Positions 15,777-24,300 are shown, numbered from the stretch's first letter. The stretch: DNA of 36,413 nucleotides from an uncultured Lachnospiraceae bacterium (GCA_902797185.1 CADBRV010000094.1:1-36413); one strand, 5' to 3'. Translations and numbers: made by a program. Notes: generated by a model not told the origin, from the letters alone.

Positions 15777-16856
15777 ATGAATAAAAAAGTCGTAGTAGGC
15801 ATGTCCGGCGGGGTAGACAGCTCCGTCGCCGCATACCTTTTAAAAGAGCAGGGATATGACGTCATCGGCGTCACCATGCAGATCTGGGAGCAGGGGGATA
15901 CCTGCAAGGTAGAACGCAAGGGAGGATGCTGCGGCGTCAGCGCCGTGGAAGACGCCAGGCGGGTCGCCGATGTGCTGGGGATCCCCTATTATGTCATGAA
16001 TTTCCGGAAAGAATTCCAGGAAAAAGTCATCGACTACTTTGTTTCCTCCTATTTAAAAGGGCAGACGCCCAACCCCTGCATCGCCTGCAACCGTTATGTA
16101 AAATGGGAATCCATGCTCACCCGCAGCCTGGAGATCGGCGCCGACTATATCGCCACCGGCCACTATGCCCGGGTGGTGCACCTGGACAACGGGCGCTATA
16201 CCCTGCAGACCGCGAAAGCTTTGGAAAAGGACCAGACCTACGCCCTTTACAACCTGACCCAGCACCAGCTTTCCCACACCCTGATGCCGGACGGCATTTA
16301 CGCCAAGCCAAAAATCCGGGAAATTGCCGAGCAGGCAGGGCTCCCGGTGGCACACAAGCCGGACAGCCAGGACATCTGCTTTGTCGATGACGGGGACTAT
16401 GCTTCCTTTATCGAAAAAGAAACCGGGGAAAAGCTCCCGGAGGGGAACTTTGTCACAAAGGACGGCGAAATCCTGGGAAGGCATAAAGGCATCGACCATT
16501 ACACCATCGGCCAGCGGAAGGGGCTGGGGCTTGCCATGGGGCACCCTGTCTTCGTGACCGCTATCCGCCCGGAGACGAACGAAGTCGTCATCGGGGAGGA
16601 AACAGATGTCTTTTCTTCTTCCTTAAAAGCCGGCCAGGTCAACTGGATGGCGATCGAAGACATCGGGGATAAGCCTCTCCGGGCAGTGGGCAAGATCCGC
16701 TACTCCCATAAAGGGGCGCCCTGTACGGTATATGCGGATAAAGACGGCTGTATCCGGGTGGAATTCGACCGGCCGGTACGGGCTGTCACGCCGGGACAGG
16801 CAGTAGTCCTTTACGATGAAGACGGGCTGATCCTCGGGGGAGGGACGATCCTTTAA
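15777..16856 (+). CDS. mnmA: tRNA 2-thiouridine(34) synthase MnmA
   Basis: This 359-residue enzyme activates U34 of Lys, Glu and Gln tRNAs with ATP and inserts sulfur. The PP-loop SGGVDSS lies at 10-16, the catalytic Cys101 in NPCIACNRYVKW, and the second catalytic Cys201 in DSQDICF. The tRNA-recognition blocks YATGHYAR and GLGLAMGHP are present. The start at 15777 follows AAGGGG; a longer frame from 15738 would add 13 residues without a binding site. It lies downstream of a desulfurase likely to supply its sulfur. Confidence 0.97.
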   Translation: MNKKVVVGMSGGVDSSVAAYLLKEQGYDVIGVTMQIWEQGDTCKVERKGGCCGVSAVEDARRVADVLGIPYYVMNFRKEFQEKVIDYFVSSYLKGQTPNPCIACNRYVKWESMLTRSLEIGADYIATGHYARVVHLDNGRYTLQTAKALEKDQTYALYNLTQHQLSHTLMPDGIYAKPKIREIAEQAGLPVAHKPDSQDICFVDDGDYASFIEKETGEKLPEGNFVTKDGEILGRHKGIDHYTIGQRKGLGLAMGHPVFVTAIRPETNEVVIGEETDVFSSSLKAGQVNWMAIEDIGDKPLRAVGKIRYSHKGAPCTVYADKDGCIRVEFDRPVRAVTPGQAVVLYDEDGLILGGGTIL

Positions 16857-16877
16857 GAAGCGGCGCCTTACTAATTC

Positions 16878-16906
16878 TTCACTCTGACGCCAAAATATGG
16901 TAAAGT
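16878..16906 (+). promoter_or_regulatory. Possible promoter for the symporter gene
   Basis: TTCACT (16878-16883) and TAAAGT (16901-16906) are 17 bases apart; both hexamers deviate from consensus. It would give a leader of about 150 bases holding the hairpins at 16928-16992. Confidence 0.3.
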
Positions 16907-16927
16907 GAAAATGTTATTCGAAAATAT

Positions 16928-16992
16928 TTCATCACACGCAGCGTGATGAAGCAGGCTATGCCAGTGCACGTAGTGCAATCTGCTGGCATAGC
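16928..16992 (+). repeat. Two strong hairpins in the symporter leader
   Basis: The first pairs TTCATCAC (16928-16935) with GTGATGAA (16943-16950). The second pairs GCTATGCCAG (16955-16964) with CTGGCATAGC (16983-16992) and contains an inner stem TGCAC-gta-GTGCA (16965-16977). The loops recall modules C and D of the mosaic repeat, but the sequence is not a clear copy. They could act in mRNA stability or regulation. Confidence 0.6.
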
Positions 16993-17060
16993 GCTCCGAA
17001 AAAAGAGGGGCTTGTCCCGGATTTTCCCCAGGGCAGGCAGATTAAAGGGAGAAAGAGAGT

Positions 17061-18608
17061 ATGACCACTTCGCAAATCGGCATTATCATCTCGATCTGTG
17101 TCTATCTGGCAGGCATGCTGCTGATCGGATATATTGCCTCCAAAAGCACCAATGATGTAGGGGATTTCTACCTGGGCGGCAGGAAGCTTGGGCCCTTCGT
17201 CACCGCCATGAGCGCGGAAGCCTCCGATATGAGTTCCTACCTCCTGATGGGGATCCCGGGGCTGGCTTATTTTTCCGGCATTGCCGATGCCGGCTGGACC
17301 GCGCTGGGGCTGGTCTGCGGTACTTACCTGAACTGGCTCTTTACCGCAAAGCGCCTCCGGAACTATACCGCAAAGCTGGGTGCCATCACACTGCCAGACT
17401 ATTTCAAACGGCGTTATAAAGACTCCAGCAACATCATGCTTTTCATCGGGGCCGTATTTATCATCGTCTTCTTCGTGCCCTATACTGCTTCCGGATTCTC
17501 CGCCTGCGGAAAACTGTTCGCGTCCTTGTTCGGCGTCAATTACCAGCTGGCCATGGTCGTATCCGCCATCGTCATCGTCGGATACTGTACTACCGGCGGC
17601 TTCCTGGCCGCTTCCCAGACGGACTTTGTACAGTCCATCATCATGACCATCGCTTTGTTTATTGTATTAGGGTTTGCTGTTACCCAGGCAGGAGGATGGG
17701 ACGCGGTCGTCCAGAACGCCAGCCAGCTGCCGGGCTTCTTAAATATGAGCGAGACTTACGACAATGTCACCGGAACGGCAATGCCTTACAGCATTTTCCA
17801 TAAGATCACGATGTTCTGCTGGGGCCTTGGATATTTTGGAATGCCCCACATTTTGCTCCGTTTCATGGCCATTGAAAATCCCAACAAGCTCAAGCTCTCC
17901 AGAAGGGTCGCTTCCATCTGGGTCGTCTTCTCCCTTGGCATCGCCGTCATCCTCGGCGTTGCGGGACGCGCCATGACCCAGGCCGGCGCGCTGCAGGACC
18001 TGGTTTCCCATGACCCGACCAGCTCCACCCAGGCAGAAACCCTGATCGTGGTACTGGCGGAAAAGATCAGCCACTATGGATTTTTCTTCGCCATCATCGC
18101 GGGCCTGATCCTGGCCGGGATCCTGGCATCTACTATGTCCACGGCAGACTCCCAGCTGATCGCGGCTGCTTCTGCTGTGTCCGAAAACATCATCCAGGAC
18201 GTGTTTGGCGTAAAACTTTCCGAAAAAGCTGCCATGATTACCGCCCGCGCCACGCTGATATGCGTTGCCGCTGCCGGCATCGTCATTGCCTGGAACCCCA
18301 GCAGTTCCGTCTTCGGCATCGTTTCCTTCGCGTGGGCAGGCTTTGGAGCCGTCTTCGGTCCCTGCATGATCCTGTCCCTTTACTGGAAGCGCTCCAACCG
18401 TTATGGAGCCATCGCGGGCATGGCTGCCGGCGGTGCCATGGTCTTCATCTGGAAATACCTGGTTCGGCCGCTGGGCGGCGTCTTCGACCTGTATGAACTG
18501 GCACCGGCTTTTGCGGTTGGGCTTGCGACCATCGTCATCGTCAGCCTGCTGACCAAGGAACCGGACAAGGAAATCGAAGATACCTTCGAGGAAGTAAAGG
18601 CTGCCTGA
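17061..18608 (+). CDS. putP: Na+/proline symporter, PutP type
   Basis: This 515-residue membrane protein of the sodium:solute symporter family takes up proline with sodium. About 13 membrane segments are visible. The block SAEASDMSSYLLMGIPG contains Asp56 and Ser58, equivalent to the sodium-site residues of E. coli PutP, and the motif GGRKLGP precedes it. STADSQLIAAASAVSENI is the typical TM9 region. The ATG at 17061 follows AAGGGAG. The gene stands alone, with strong hairpins before and after it. Substrate assignment rests on the close PutP-like motifs; another amino acid or osmolyte cannot be excluded. Confidence 0.92.
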   Translation: MTTSQIGIIISICVYLAGMLLIGYIASKSTNDVGDFYLGGRKLGPFVTAMSAEASDMSSYLLMGIPGLAYFSGIADAGWTALGLVCGTYLNWLFTAKRLRNYTAKLGAITLPDYFKRRYKDSSNIMLFIGAVFIIVFFVPYTASGFSACGKLFASLFGVNYQLAMVVSAIVIVGYCTTGGFLAASQTDFVQSIIMTIALFIVLGFAVTQAGGWDAVVQNASQLPGFLNMSETYDNVTGTAMPYSIFHKITMFCWGLGYFGMPHILLRFMAIENPNKLKLSRRVASIWVVFSLGIAVILGVAGRAMTQAGALQDLVSHDPTSSTQAETLIVVLAEKISHYGFFFAIIAGLILAGILASTMSTADSQLIAAASAVSENIIQDVFGVKLSEKAAMITARATLICVAAAGIVIAWNPSSSVFGIVSFAWAGFGAVFGPCMILSLYWKRSNRYGAIAGMAAGGAMVFIWKYLVRPLGGVFDLYELAPAFAVGLATIVIVSLLTKEPDKEIEDTFEEVKAA

Positions 18609-18620
18609 GCAGCAGCTTTC

Positions 18621-18694
18621 TAACGGAATCGTTCCTGCAGCAAGGGGCTTGGCATAGCCTATTAACAGAATCGTCCATACAGCAAGGGGCTTGG
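18621..18694 (+). repeat. Direct repeat downstream of putP
   Basis: A 32-bp unit occurs at 18621-18652 and 18663-18694 with four differences; the shared end is CAGCAAGGGGCTTGG. The second unit runs into the left arm of the large hairpin at 18676-18735. Confidence 0.75.
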
Positions 18695-18735
18695 GAAAAG
18701 CGATGGCCAGCTTTTCCCAGGCCCCTTGCTGTATG
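18676..18735 (+). terminator. 26-bp-stem hairpin after putP
   Basis: Arms 18676-18701 and 18710-18735 are complementary over 26 positions with one T-G wobble, around the loop GATGGCCA. It lies about 70 bases after the putP stop. No T-run follows, so it is not a classical intrinsic terminator, but it would block exonucleases and probably ends the mRNA. The region between putP and the convergent glycosidase gene also holds a mosaic repeat copy. Confidence 0.55.
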
Positions 18736-18771
18736 TCCTGCATGTGCTGAGGACAGACACCAAATTCCAAA

Positions 18772-18862
18772 CCGTCCTATGTCACTGCCTTGCTAGGCGA
18801 TGGCATAGGACGATGCGACTAGAACATCGCAAAAAATCCTCCCGCTGGGGCGGGGCTCTTTC
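18772..18862 (-). repeat. Mosaic intergenic repeat copy (modules A, B, C)
   Basis: Read on the minus strand it shows GCCCCAGCGGGAGGATT (A core), GCGATGTTCTAGTCGCATCG (B), then CCTATGCCATCGCC...GGCAGTGACATAGG as a C-like hairpin containing a TAGCAAGGC stretch similar to module E. It lies directly after the glycosidase stop, in its 3' untranslated region. Confidence 0.75.
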
Positions 18863-18880
18863 CAACTGGCAGCTTTCCTT

Positions 18881-21613
18881 TTATTTTCCTCCGCAGGAAA
18901 TGGCAAGCTGGATGACCCTCGCAGCGCTTTCCCGGAGCTGCTCCATAGAAAGCCGGCCTTGATCCAGGGCATCCTGCAGGTTCTCCAAATCGCTGGGGGC
19001 TCCCGGCATTACCAGGTCGTTGCCTGCTTTGACACACTCTTCCGCGGTGCAGTCCGGACCATGCATCGTCGTAGTCCAGTCCGTCATGATGACGCCTTCA
19101 AAGCCCCATTCATGCCTTGCCATATCGGTGCAGAGCTGCCGGTTGTTGGCGGAATGGGTGCCATTTACCTTGTTATAACTGGTCATGATGCAGCGGGAGT
19201 GTCCTTCTTTTACCGCGATCTCAAAGCCCTTCAGATAGATTTCCCGAAGCGCCCGTTCCGAAACCTGCGCGTCATATCCCATCCGGTTTTCTTCCTGGCT
19301 GTTGCAGGCTAAATGCTTGATGGTGACAGAGCATCCATCATGGGACTGGACGCCTTCCGCGATCCGGGCAGCCGTCCTGCCGGAAAGCAGCGGGTCTTCC
19401 GAATAGTATTCAAAATTCCGGCCGCAGAGCGGGTCCCGGTGGATGTTCATGCCCGGTGCCAGCCAGACGTCCACTCCCAGCGCCTGCATTTCCTTTCCCA
19501 CTGCCTGTCCCATTTTCCGGGCAGCTTCCGGATCCCAGCACTGGGCTAAAAGCGTGCCAATGGGGAAAGCCGTGCTGTTCTGGTAGCGCAGGCGGGTCCC
19601 TTCTGCTTGTTTGGGCGGAAACAGGAATTCCCCGAACATGCCCCGCAGCTCCGCATCCTGCCCCTCTTCCTCCGGATTTTCACAGAAGGCCCGGGTGAGC
19701 CTCAAGCCCGCCGGCCCGTCCGCAAGCACAGCCACCGGCACGCCCTGTTCCCGGGCGCACCCGCTGGTCTGGGCGGCAGAGCCAGGTACCATGCTTCCGG
19801 CACTTCCTATGGCATTTGCCTCGCCCAGCCCTCTGATTTCACCGCAGCAGAAGCGGGCAAGCTGCTCTTTGGATAAGGAAGCCGCGATTTCCTTTGCCTT
19901 TTCACCGGCAAAAGCATCCTCTTTTTCGTAATCCATCCATTCACAAGACAGGTCGCCGGGGAGAATTTCCAAAAAAACAGGATTGTTTTGGGATGCCAAA
20001 GGGTCCTCTGCTCCAACCATATTCCGGGATTCTGCAGGGCTTTGGAGGCCACCTGCTTCCTGCTGCCCGGCCGGGTCCTGTCGACCTGCTGTCTCTGCCT
20101 GCTCCTGCGGCCCAGCCGGTTTCCCGGTCTCGCAGGAAGCCTGGAAAGCCGCCAATGCTTCCTTCCTGCGCTGCTCCACCCGGGCAGCAGGTGCTGAAAG
20201 TTCCTGGAATGGCAGTTCTTCTGTCCACAGCCTTTTCCCCCGCTGTGCTTCCATGCTTTCCTGCACATGGACTATTCCAAATACTTTAGTAGCATCCAGG
20301 CTGCTCCCGGCAAAAAGCAGGTACTCCCCGCCATCTAAAATCCAGGCAGCTTCCTGCTGGCTGTAACGGCAGAAAGCGCGCAGCGGCACGGTTACCTCTA
20401 CTTTCTGGCTTTCTCCCGGCTGCAGGATTTTCGTCTTAGCGTAACCCGCCAGCTTCCGGTATTCCCTGCCTTCCTCCGGCTGGGGAGCGGAAGCTTTTTG
20501 TCCATTCGCATCACTGATCATGTCCACGTCTTCCTTTGGCTGGGGAGCGGAAACATAGACCTGGACCACTTCCCGCCCGCTGTAAATGGTGCCTGTATTC
20601 GTTACCTTGAAACTGGCGTGCAGCTGCGGTGCGCGGGTCCCCCGGCCTTCCAGCTCCAGTCCAAGGGCTTCGATTCCAAAAGAAGTATAGGACAAGCCAT
20701 GGCCGAAGCAGTAGCGCACCGGTTTTTCAAAAGTATCAAAATACCGGTAGCCGACATAGATCCCTTCCATATAAGGCTCCACATCCACTTTCCCGTCATT
20801 GGCGGAGAAAACAGAGGAATCCGGATAATCTTCATAATGGAGCGCCCAGGTATCTGTTAATTTCCCGCTGGGGGTGGCGGTGCCCGTCACAAGGTCTGCA
20901 AAAGCCTGCCCGCCGCAGATGCCCGCCTGGGAAACCAGCAGCACCGCACCGATATTGGAATACCGGTCCAGGAAAGAAAGGTCCACGATGCCTCCCACGT
21001 TCAGCACCAGGACTACTTTCGGATACAGCCTGCAAACCTGCGCCAGCTCTTCCTCTTCCGCGTCAGACAGGTAGTAGTCCCCCTTCTCCGCTTCCCGGTC
21101 CCTGCCTTCCCCGGAAATCCGGGAAAGGACATAAAAGGCCACGTCGGCTTCCTTTGACTGTGCTTTCGGAAATGCCGGAGCCTGGAAGGGATGGGCCTCA
21201 AAAGCACGGATAAAACCCATAAACGGATCGCTTTCCGAATTTCCCTCCTTCGCCTGTTCCCAGACCAAAGACCTCCAGGCTTCCTTTGCCTTCTGGTAAC
21301 GATCCCGATACTGTGCCAGCATCTCCCGGTTTGCCACTGTGACACCGGCCTGCTCCAGCCCTTCCCAAAGAGAAGGCACCGACCTGGAATTGACGTCCCC
21401 GGAACCGGTCCCGCCCTTTTCTGTCACCACGGCGCCCCGACCGAAAAGCGCCACTTTGGCACCCTTTTGCAGCGGCAGGGTCCCATCATTTTCCAGCAGC
21501 ACCATGCCGCCTTCCGCCACCTCCAAGGCTGCCTTACGGCTCTCTTTCTCATAGTCCTGTACCGCGTCATCCGGAAAGCCCGGAACAAATTTTTTTCCTG
21601 CTTTTTCTTCCAT
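18881..21613 (-). CDS. GH3 beta-glycosidase with reversed domain order
   Basis: This 910-residue cytoplasmic enzyme lacks a signal peptide. The alpha/beta GH3 C-terminal-type domain comes first (about 15-300; LLENDGTLPLQ, RYFDTFEKPVRYCFGHGLSY), followed by an Fn3-like domain, an Ala/Gly/Gln-rich linker (about 490-570), and then the TIM-barrel catalytic domain at the C-terminus. That barrel has GRNFEYYSEDP, IKHLACN and the nucleophile Asp845 in VIMTDW. Swapped order is known in some rumen and gut Firmicutes beta-glucosidases. The start at 21613 (MEEKAGKK) was chosen because it is the first Met before conserved sequence, although the AGG site is weak; an ATG at 21712 is possible. It probably hydrolyses imported beta-glucosides. 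Confidence 0.9.
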   Translation of the reverse strand: MEEKAGKKFVPGFPDDAVQDYEKESRKAALEVAEGGMVLLENDGTLPLQKGAKVALFGRGAVVTEKGGTGSGDVNSRSVPSLWEGLEQAGVTVANREMLAQYRDRYQKAKEAWRSLVWEQAKEGNSESDPFMGFIRAFEAHPFQAPAFPKAQSKEADVAFYVLSRISGEGRDREAEKGDYYLSDAEEEELAQVCRLYPKVVLVLNVGGIVDLSFLDRYSNIGAVLLVSQAGICGGQAFADLVTGTATPSGKLTDTWALHYEDYPDSSVFSANDGKVDVEPYMEGIYVGYRYFDTFEKPVRYCFGHGLSYTSFGIEALGLELEGRGTRAPQLHASFKVTNTGTIYSGREVVQVYVSAPQPKEDVDMISDANGQKASAPQPEEGREYRKLAGYAKTKILQPGESQKVEVTVPLRAFCRYSQQEAAWILDGGEYLLFAGSSLDATKVFGIVHVQESMEAQRGKRLWTEELPFQELSAPAARVEQRRKEALAAFQASCETGKPAGPQEQAETAGRQDPAGQQEAGGLQSPAESRNMVGAEDPLASQNNPVFLEILPGDLSCEWMDYEKEDAFAGEKAKEIAASLSKEQLARFCCGEIRGLGEANAIGSAGSMVPGSAAQTSGCAREQGVPVAVLADGPAGLRLTRAFCENPEEEGQDAELRGMFGEFLFPPKQAEGTRLRYQNSTAFPIGTLLAQCWDPEAARKMGQAVGKEMQALGVDVWLAPGMNIHRDPLCGRNFEYYSEDPLLSGRTAARIAEGVQSHDGCSVTIKHLACNSQEENRMGYDAQVSERALREIYLKGFEIAVKEGHSRCIMTSYNKVNGTHSANNRQLCTDMARHEWGFEGVIMTDWTTTMHGPDCTAEECVKAGNDLVMPGAPSDLENLQDALDQGRLSMEQLRESAARVIQLAISCGGK

Positions 21614-21847
21614 TTTTCTAACCTGCTTTCTGTCGTATCCGCCTAACTTTCTATGCTGTTTATTCTGGGTTTCTATTTTTCCCGTGTCATTTAATATACC
21701 GTTCTTTTGCATTCCAGCTTTGCTTCCAGACCTTCTGACTGCCCTTCCGGCCTTCCGGCGGTCCCTTGGCTGCTCTGCCGCCCTTCGTTTTCCTACCGTC
21801 TTTCACTTTCCTGCGCTTCTCCGGTCTTTCTATAAGAGCAGCTTTTT

Positions 21848-21875
21848 TTCATATATATCCGTTGTTCCCCGCCAA
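21848..21875 (-). promoter_or_regulatory. Weak candidate promoter for the GH3 gene
   Basis: On the minus strand TTGGCG (21875-21870) and TATGAA (21853-21848) are 16 bases apart. It would leave a leader of about 230 bases before the GH3 start. Evidence is limited to the hexamers. Confidence 0.25.
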
Positions 21876-21925
21876 CAGTCACTCTCAAAATATTCTGTTA
21901 TTATCTCCAATATTTTCCCCTATTG

Positions 21926-21965
21926 TGACAAATTATTTGTCATTTTGCACTACCTGTACTACAAT
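21926..21965 (+). promoter_or_regulatory. Promoter with overlapping palindromic operator
   Basis: TTGTCA (21937-21942) and TACAAT (21960-21965) are 17 bases apart, a strong promoter for the oxidoreductase gene 60 bases downstream. A perfect 17-bp palindrome, TGACAAATTATTTGTCA (21926-21942), overlaps the -35 hexamer completely, so a bound factor would repress or, if displaced upstream, activate. The rest of the 412-base gap 21614-22025 shows no gene. Confidence 0.65.
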
Positions 21966-22025
21966 TTTTTCAGAAAGACAAAAGAATCGGAACAACCCCG
22001 AGTTTATTTTTCAGGAGGAAACATC

Positions 22026-24074
22026 ATGGGCAAACCTTACCAGCATCTGCAGGAGCCGCTGAAAATCGGCTCTGTCGTTTTAAAAAACAGGCTGCTCTCA
22101 TCCAACGCGCTGCCCCATTTTCTCTCCGGTCCGGAGCCATTTCCCTCAGAGGAAATCATCCAGTACCAGGCCCGGATCGCGAAAAACGGCGCGGCTATCG
22201 TGACGACGATGGACTGGAGCGATTCCCGGCAGCGGAATGGTCCCGGGGACAGCTGCCATTTTCCGATGTTTAATCTGGAAAACCCCGCGGTTCAGAACTA
22301 TATGAACCAGCTGGCGGATGCCATCCATTTTTACCATTCCAAGGCATCCGTAGCCATCATGCCCCTGCCGCCCAAAGGATATGGCGTCATGGACGCGGAG
22401 CATGGCCCTTTCTGGCCTAACGAACTGCCAGACGAGCCCTTGCCGCCTATGCCGGCACCGGATGACGATGACATGCCCGGCGGCATGCCTCTTGCCCCGC
22501 CATGCACCGCCATGGGCGAAGAACAGATGCAGGAACTCATCCAAAAATGCGTCAATACGGCAAAACTTTACCAGAGCTTCGGCTTTGACATGATTACGAT
22601 CCATATGTCCTACCAGGCCACGATCCTGGCGCAGTTCCTTTCTCCCATGACCAACCGCCGTCAGGACCAGTATGGTGGTAGCGTGGAAAACCGCGCCCGC
22701 TTCCCGCTGATGCTCTGCAAAGCGATGAAAGATGCCTGCGGGAAGGATTTCCTGATTGAGGCACAGGTCAGCGGGGAAGAATCCCCTGGCGGGATTTCCT
22801 TGCAGGATACCGTGGAATTTGCGAAACTGGCCGAAGGCATCATTGACATCCTGCAGCTTAGGGCTGGGGACGGAACGGCTAACCACCCCACCGGGTTTAA
22901 CTCCACTGAGGTCCCGCTGACGATCCGTTATGCCCAGGCTGTCAAGGAAAGCGGCGCCAAAATCATCACGGCGCCCATCGGCGGATTCCAGGACCCGGCC
23001 CAGGCAGACCAGTTCATTGCCGAAGGGAAAACCGACATGGTGGCCGCGGCACGCGCCTTTTTCTGCGACCCGGATTACTACCAGAAAATCAAGGAAGGCA
23101 GAGGGGACGACGTGGTGCCCTGCATCCGCTGCAACCGCTGCCATGGTCAGGGCATGGACGGCCCGTGGATCAGCATCTGCAGCGTAAACCCGACCTTGGG
23201 CTATGAAAACCGGCTGAAGAAAATGGTGGACCCGAAACCCGCGAAAATCAAACGGGTTGCCGTCATCGGCGGAGGCCCTGCTGGCATGAACGCCGCCATC
23301 GTCGCCGCTTCCCGGGGACATGACGTGACCTTGTTTGAAAAGACAGGGCGGTTAGGCGGGCAGCTCATCCACGCGGATTACGCGGATTTCAAATGGCCGA
23401 TCCGTAAATACAAAGAATACCAGGTCCGGCAGTTGGACCGTCTAGGCATCAAAGTCTGTCTGAACTGCGCGCCCACTCCGGAAGAACTGGCGATCCATCA
23501 TTTTGACTCCGTGATCGCCGCGACAGGCGCTGTCCCCAAAATCCCACCGGTGGAAGGGATCCCGTCCCGCCTGCCTGACGCAGATTTCAGGATTACCGAC
23601 CCCATCAGCGTTTACGGGAACGAGGAAAAATTAGGCAGGAAAGTCATCGTCATCGGCGGCTCGGAAACCGGTACCGAAACCGGCTTGTACCTGGCGCGCT
23701 GCGGCCATGACGTGACGGTCCTTACCCGCAGCGGCAGGCTGGCAAAGGAAGCAGACCGGGTGCATTACTATGAAGCCTTCCGGGATGCCTGGGAAGCAGA
23801 GAGCCGCTTCTCTTATCTGACCCATGCCCGGACCTTGTATGTGACAGAGACGGATGACGGGTGCCTCAGGGTACGCTTTGCCGGAAAAGACGGCAGGACC
23901 AGTGAAATTTTCAGCGACAGCGTAGTTGCCTGCGGTGGTATGCAGCCTCTCACAGACGCTGCCCTTTCCTACGCGGACTGCGGTCTTGAATTTGCCATGG
24001 CCGGTGACTGCGAAAAGATCGGGAATATCCAGAAAGCGGTCAAGAGCTCCTATACGGCAGCGGTGGTGCTGTAA
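22026..24074 (+). CDS. Fe-S/FMN/FAD reductase of the OYE/2,4-dienoyl-CoA reductase type
   Basis: This 682-residue protein has an Old Yellow Enzyme barrel for FMN (about 1-355), four Cys for a [4Fe-4S] cluster (Cys366, 369, 372 and 385), and FAD/NAD(P) domains with GGGPAG at 415-420 and a second dinucleotide fold at VIVIGGSETGTETG (about 540). It should pass electrons from NAD(P)H through FAD and Fe-S to FMN and reduce a C=C bond of an enoyl or enone substrate. Relatives include FadH, 2-enoate reductases and BaiCD/BaiH. A Pro/Asp-rich insertion lies at about 135-160. The ATG at 22026 follows AGGAGG. The substrate is unknown. Confidence 0.92.
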   Translation: MGKPYQHLQEPLKIGSVVLKNRLLSSNALPHFLSGPEPFPSEEIIQYQARIAKNGAAIVTTMDWSDSRQRNGPGDSCHFPMFNLENPAVQNYMNQLADAIHFYHSKASVAIMPLPPKGYGVMDAEHGPFWPNELPDEPLPPMPAPDDDDMPGGMPLAPPCTAMGEEQMQELIQKCVNTAKLYQSFGFDMITIHMSYQATILAQFLSPMTNRRQDQYGGSVENRARFPLMLCKAMKDACGKDFLIEAQVSGEESPGGISLQDTVEFAKLAEGIIDILQLRAGDGTANHPTGFNSTEVPLTIRYAQAVKESGAKIITAPIGGFQDPAQADQFIAEGKTDMVAAARAFFCDPDYYQKIKEGRGDDVVPCIRCNRCHGQGMDGPWISICSVNPTLGYENRLKKMVDPKPAKIKRVAVIGGGPAGMNAAIVAASRGHDVTLFEKTGRLGGQLIHADYADFKWPIRKYKEYQVRQLDRLGIKVCLNCAPTPEELAIHHFDSVIAATGAVPKIPPVEGIPSRLPDADFRITDPISVYGNEEKLGRKVIVIGGSETGTETGLYLARCGHDVTVLTRSGRLAKEADRVHYYEAFRDAWEAESRFSYLTHARTLYVTETDDGCLRVRFAGKDGRTSEIFSDSVVACGGMQPLTDAALSYADCGLEFAMAGDCEKIGNIQKAVKSSYTAAVVL

Positions 24075-24222
24075 AGAAAAGCCATTGCCCGGTTGCAACG
24101 GTGCCGTAGGGAAAGCCTTTGCCCGGCGGTAGTGGTGCCGTAAGAACAGCCTTGGCATAGCAGCAGAGGCGATATAAGAAAAAAGCCTTGCGCTGCGGCA
24201 AAGACGATGTAGAAGAAAAATA
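24055..24222 (+). repeat. Degenerate 33-36-bp tandem repeat starting inside the reductase 3' end
   Basis: About five units begin at 24055, 24090, 24124, 24157 and 24193. A shared pattern is GGTGCCGTAAG followed by AAAGCCTTGCC. The first unit contains the last codons and stop of the reductase gene; the rest lies in the 3' untranslated region. Units drift with distance from the gene, suggesting an old duplication. Confidence 0.65.
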
Positions 24223-24259
24223 GAAAACGCAATTTGTTTATATCAATCCTTTTGGCAAC

Positions 24260-24300
24260 AATAAGTCCTTCCTGCGGAATTAAGGCAGGAAGGACTTATT
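24260..24300. terminator. Bidirectional terminator hairpin
   Basis: AATAAGTCCTTCCTGC (24260-24275) and its perfect complement (24285-24300) form a 16-bp stem with a 9-base loop. It lies between two convergent transcription units, the oxidoreductase and the opp operon, and can serve both. The 305-base gap holds this and the tandem repeat. Confidence 0.75.
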
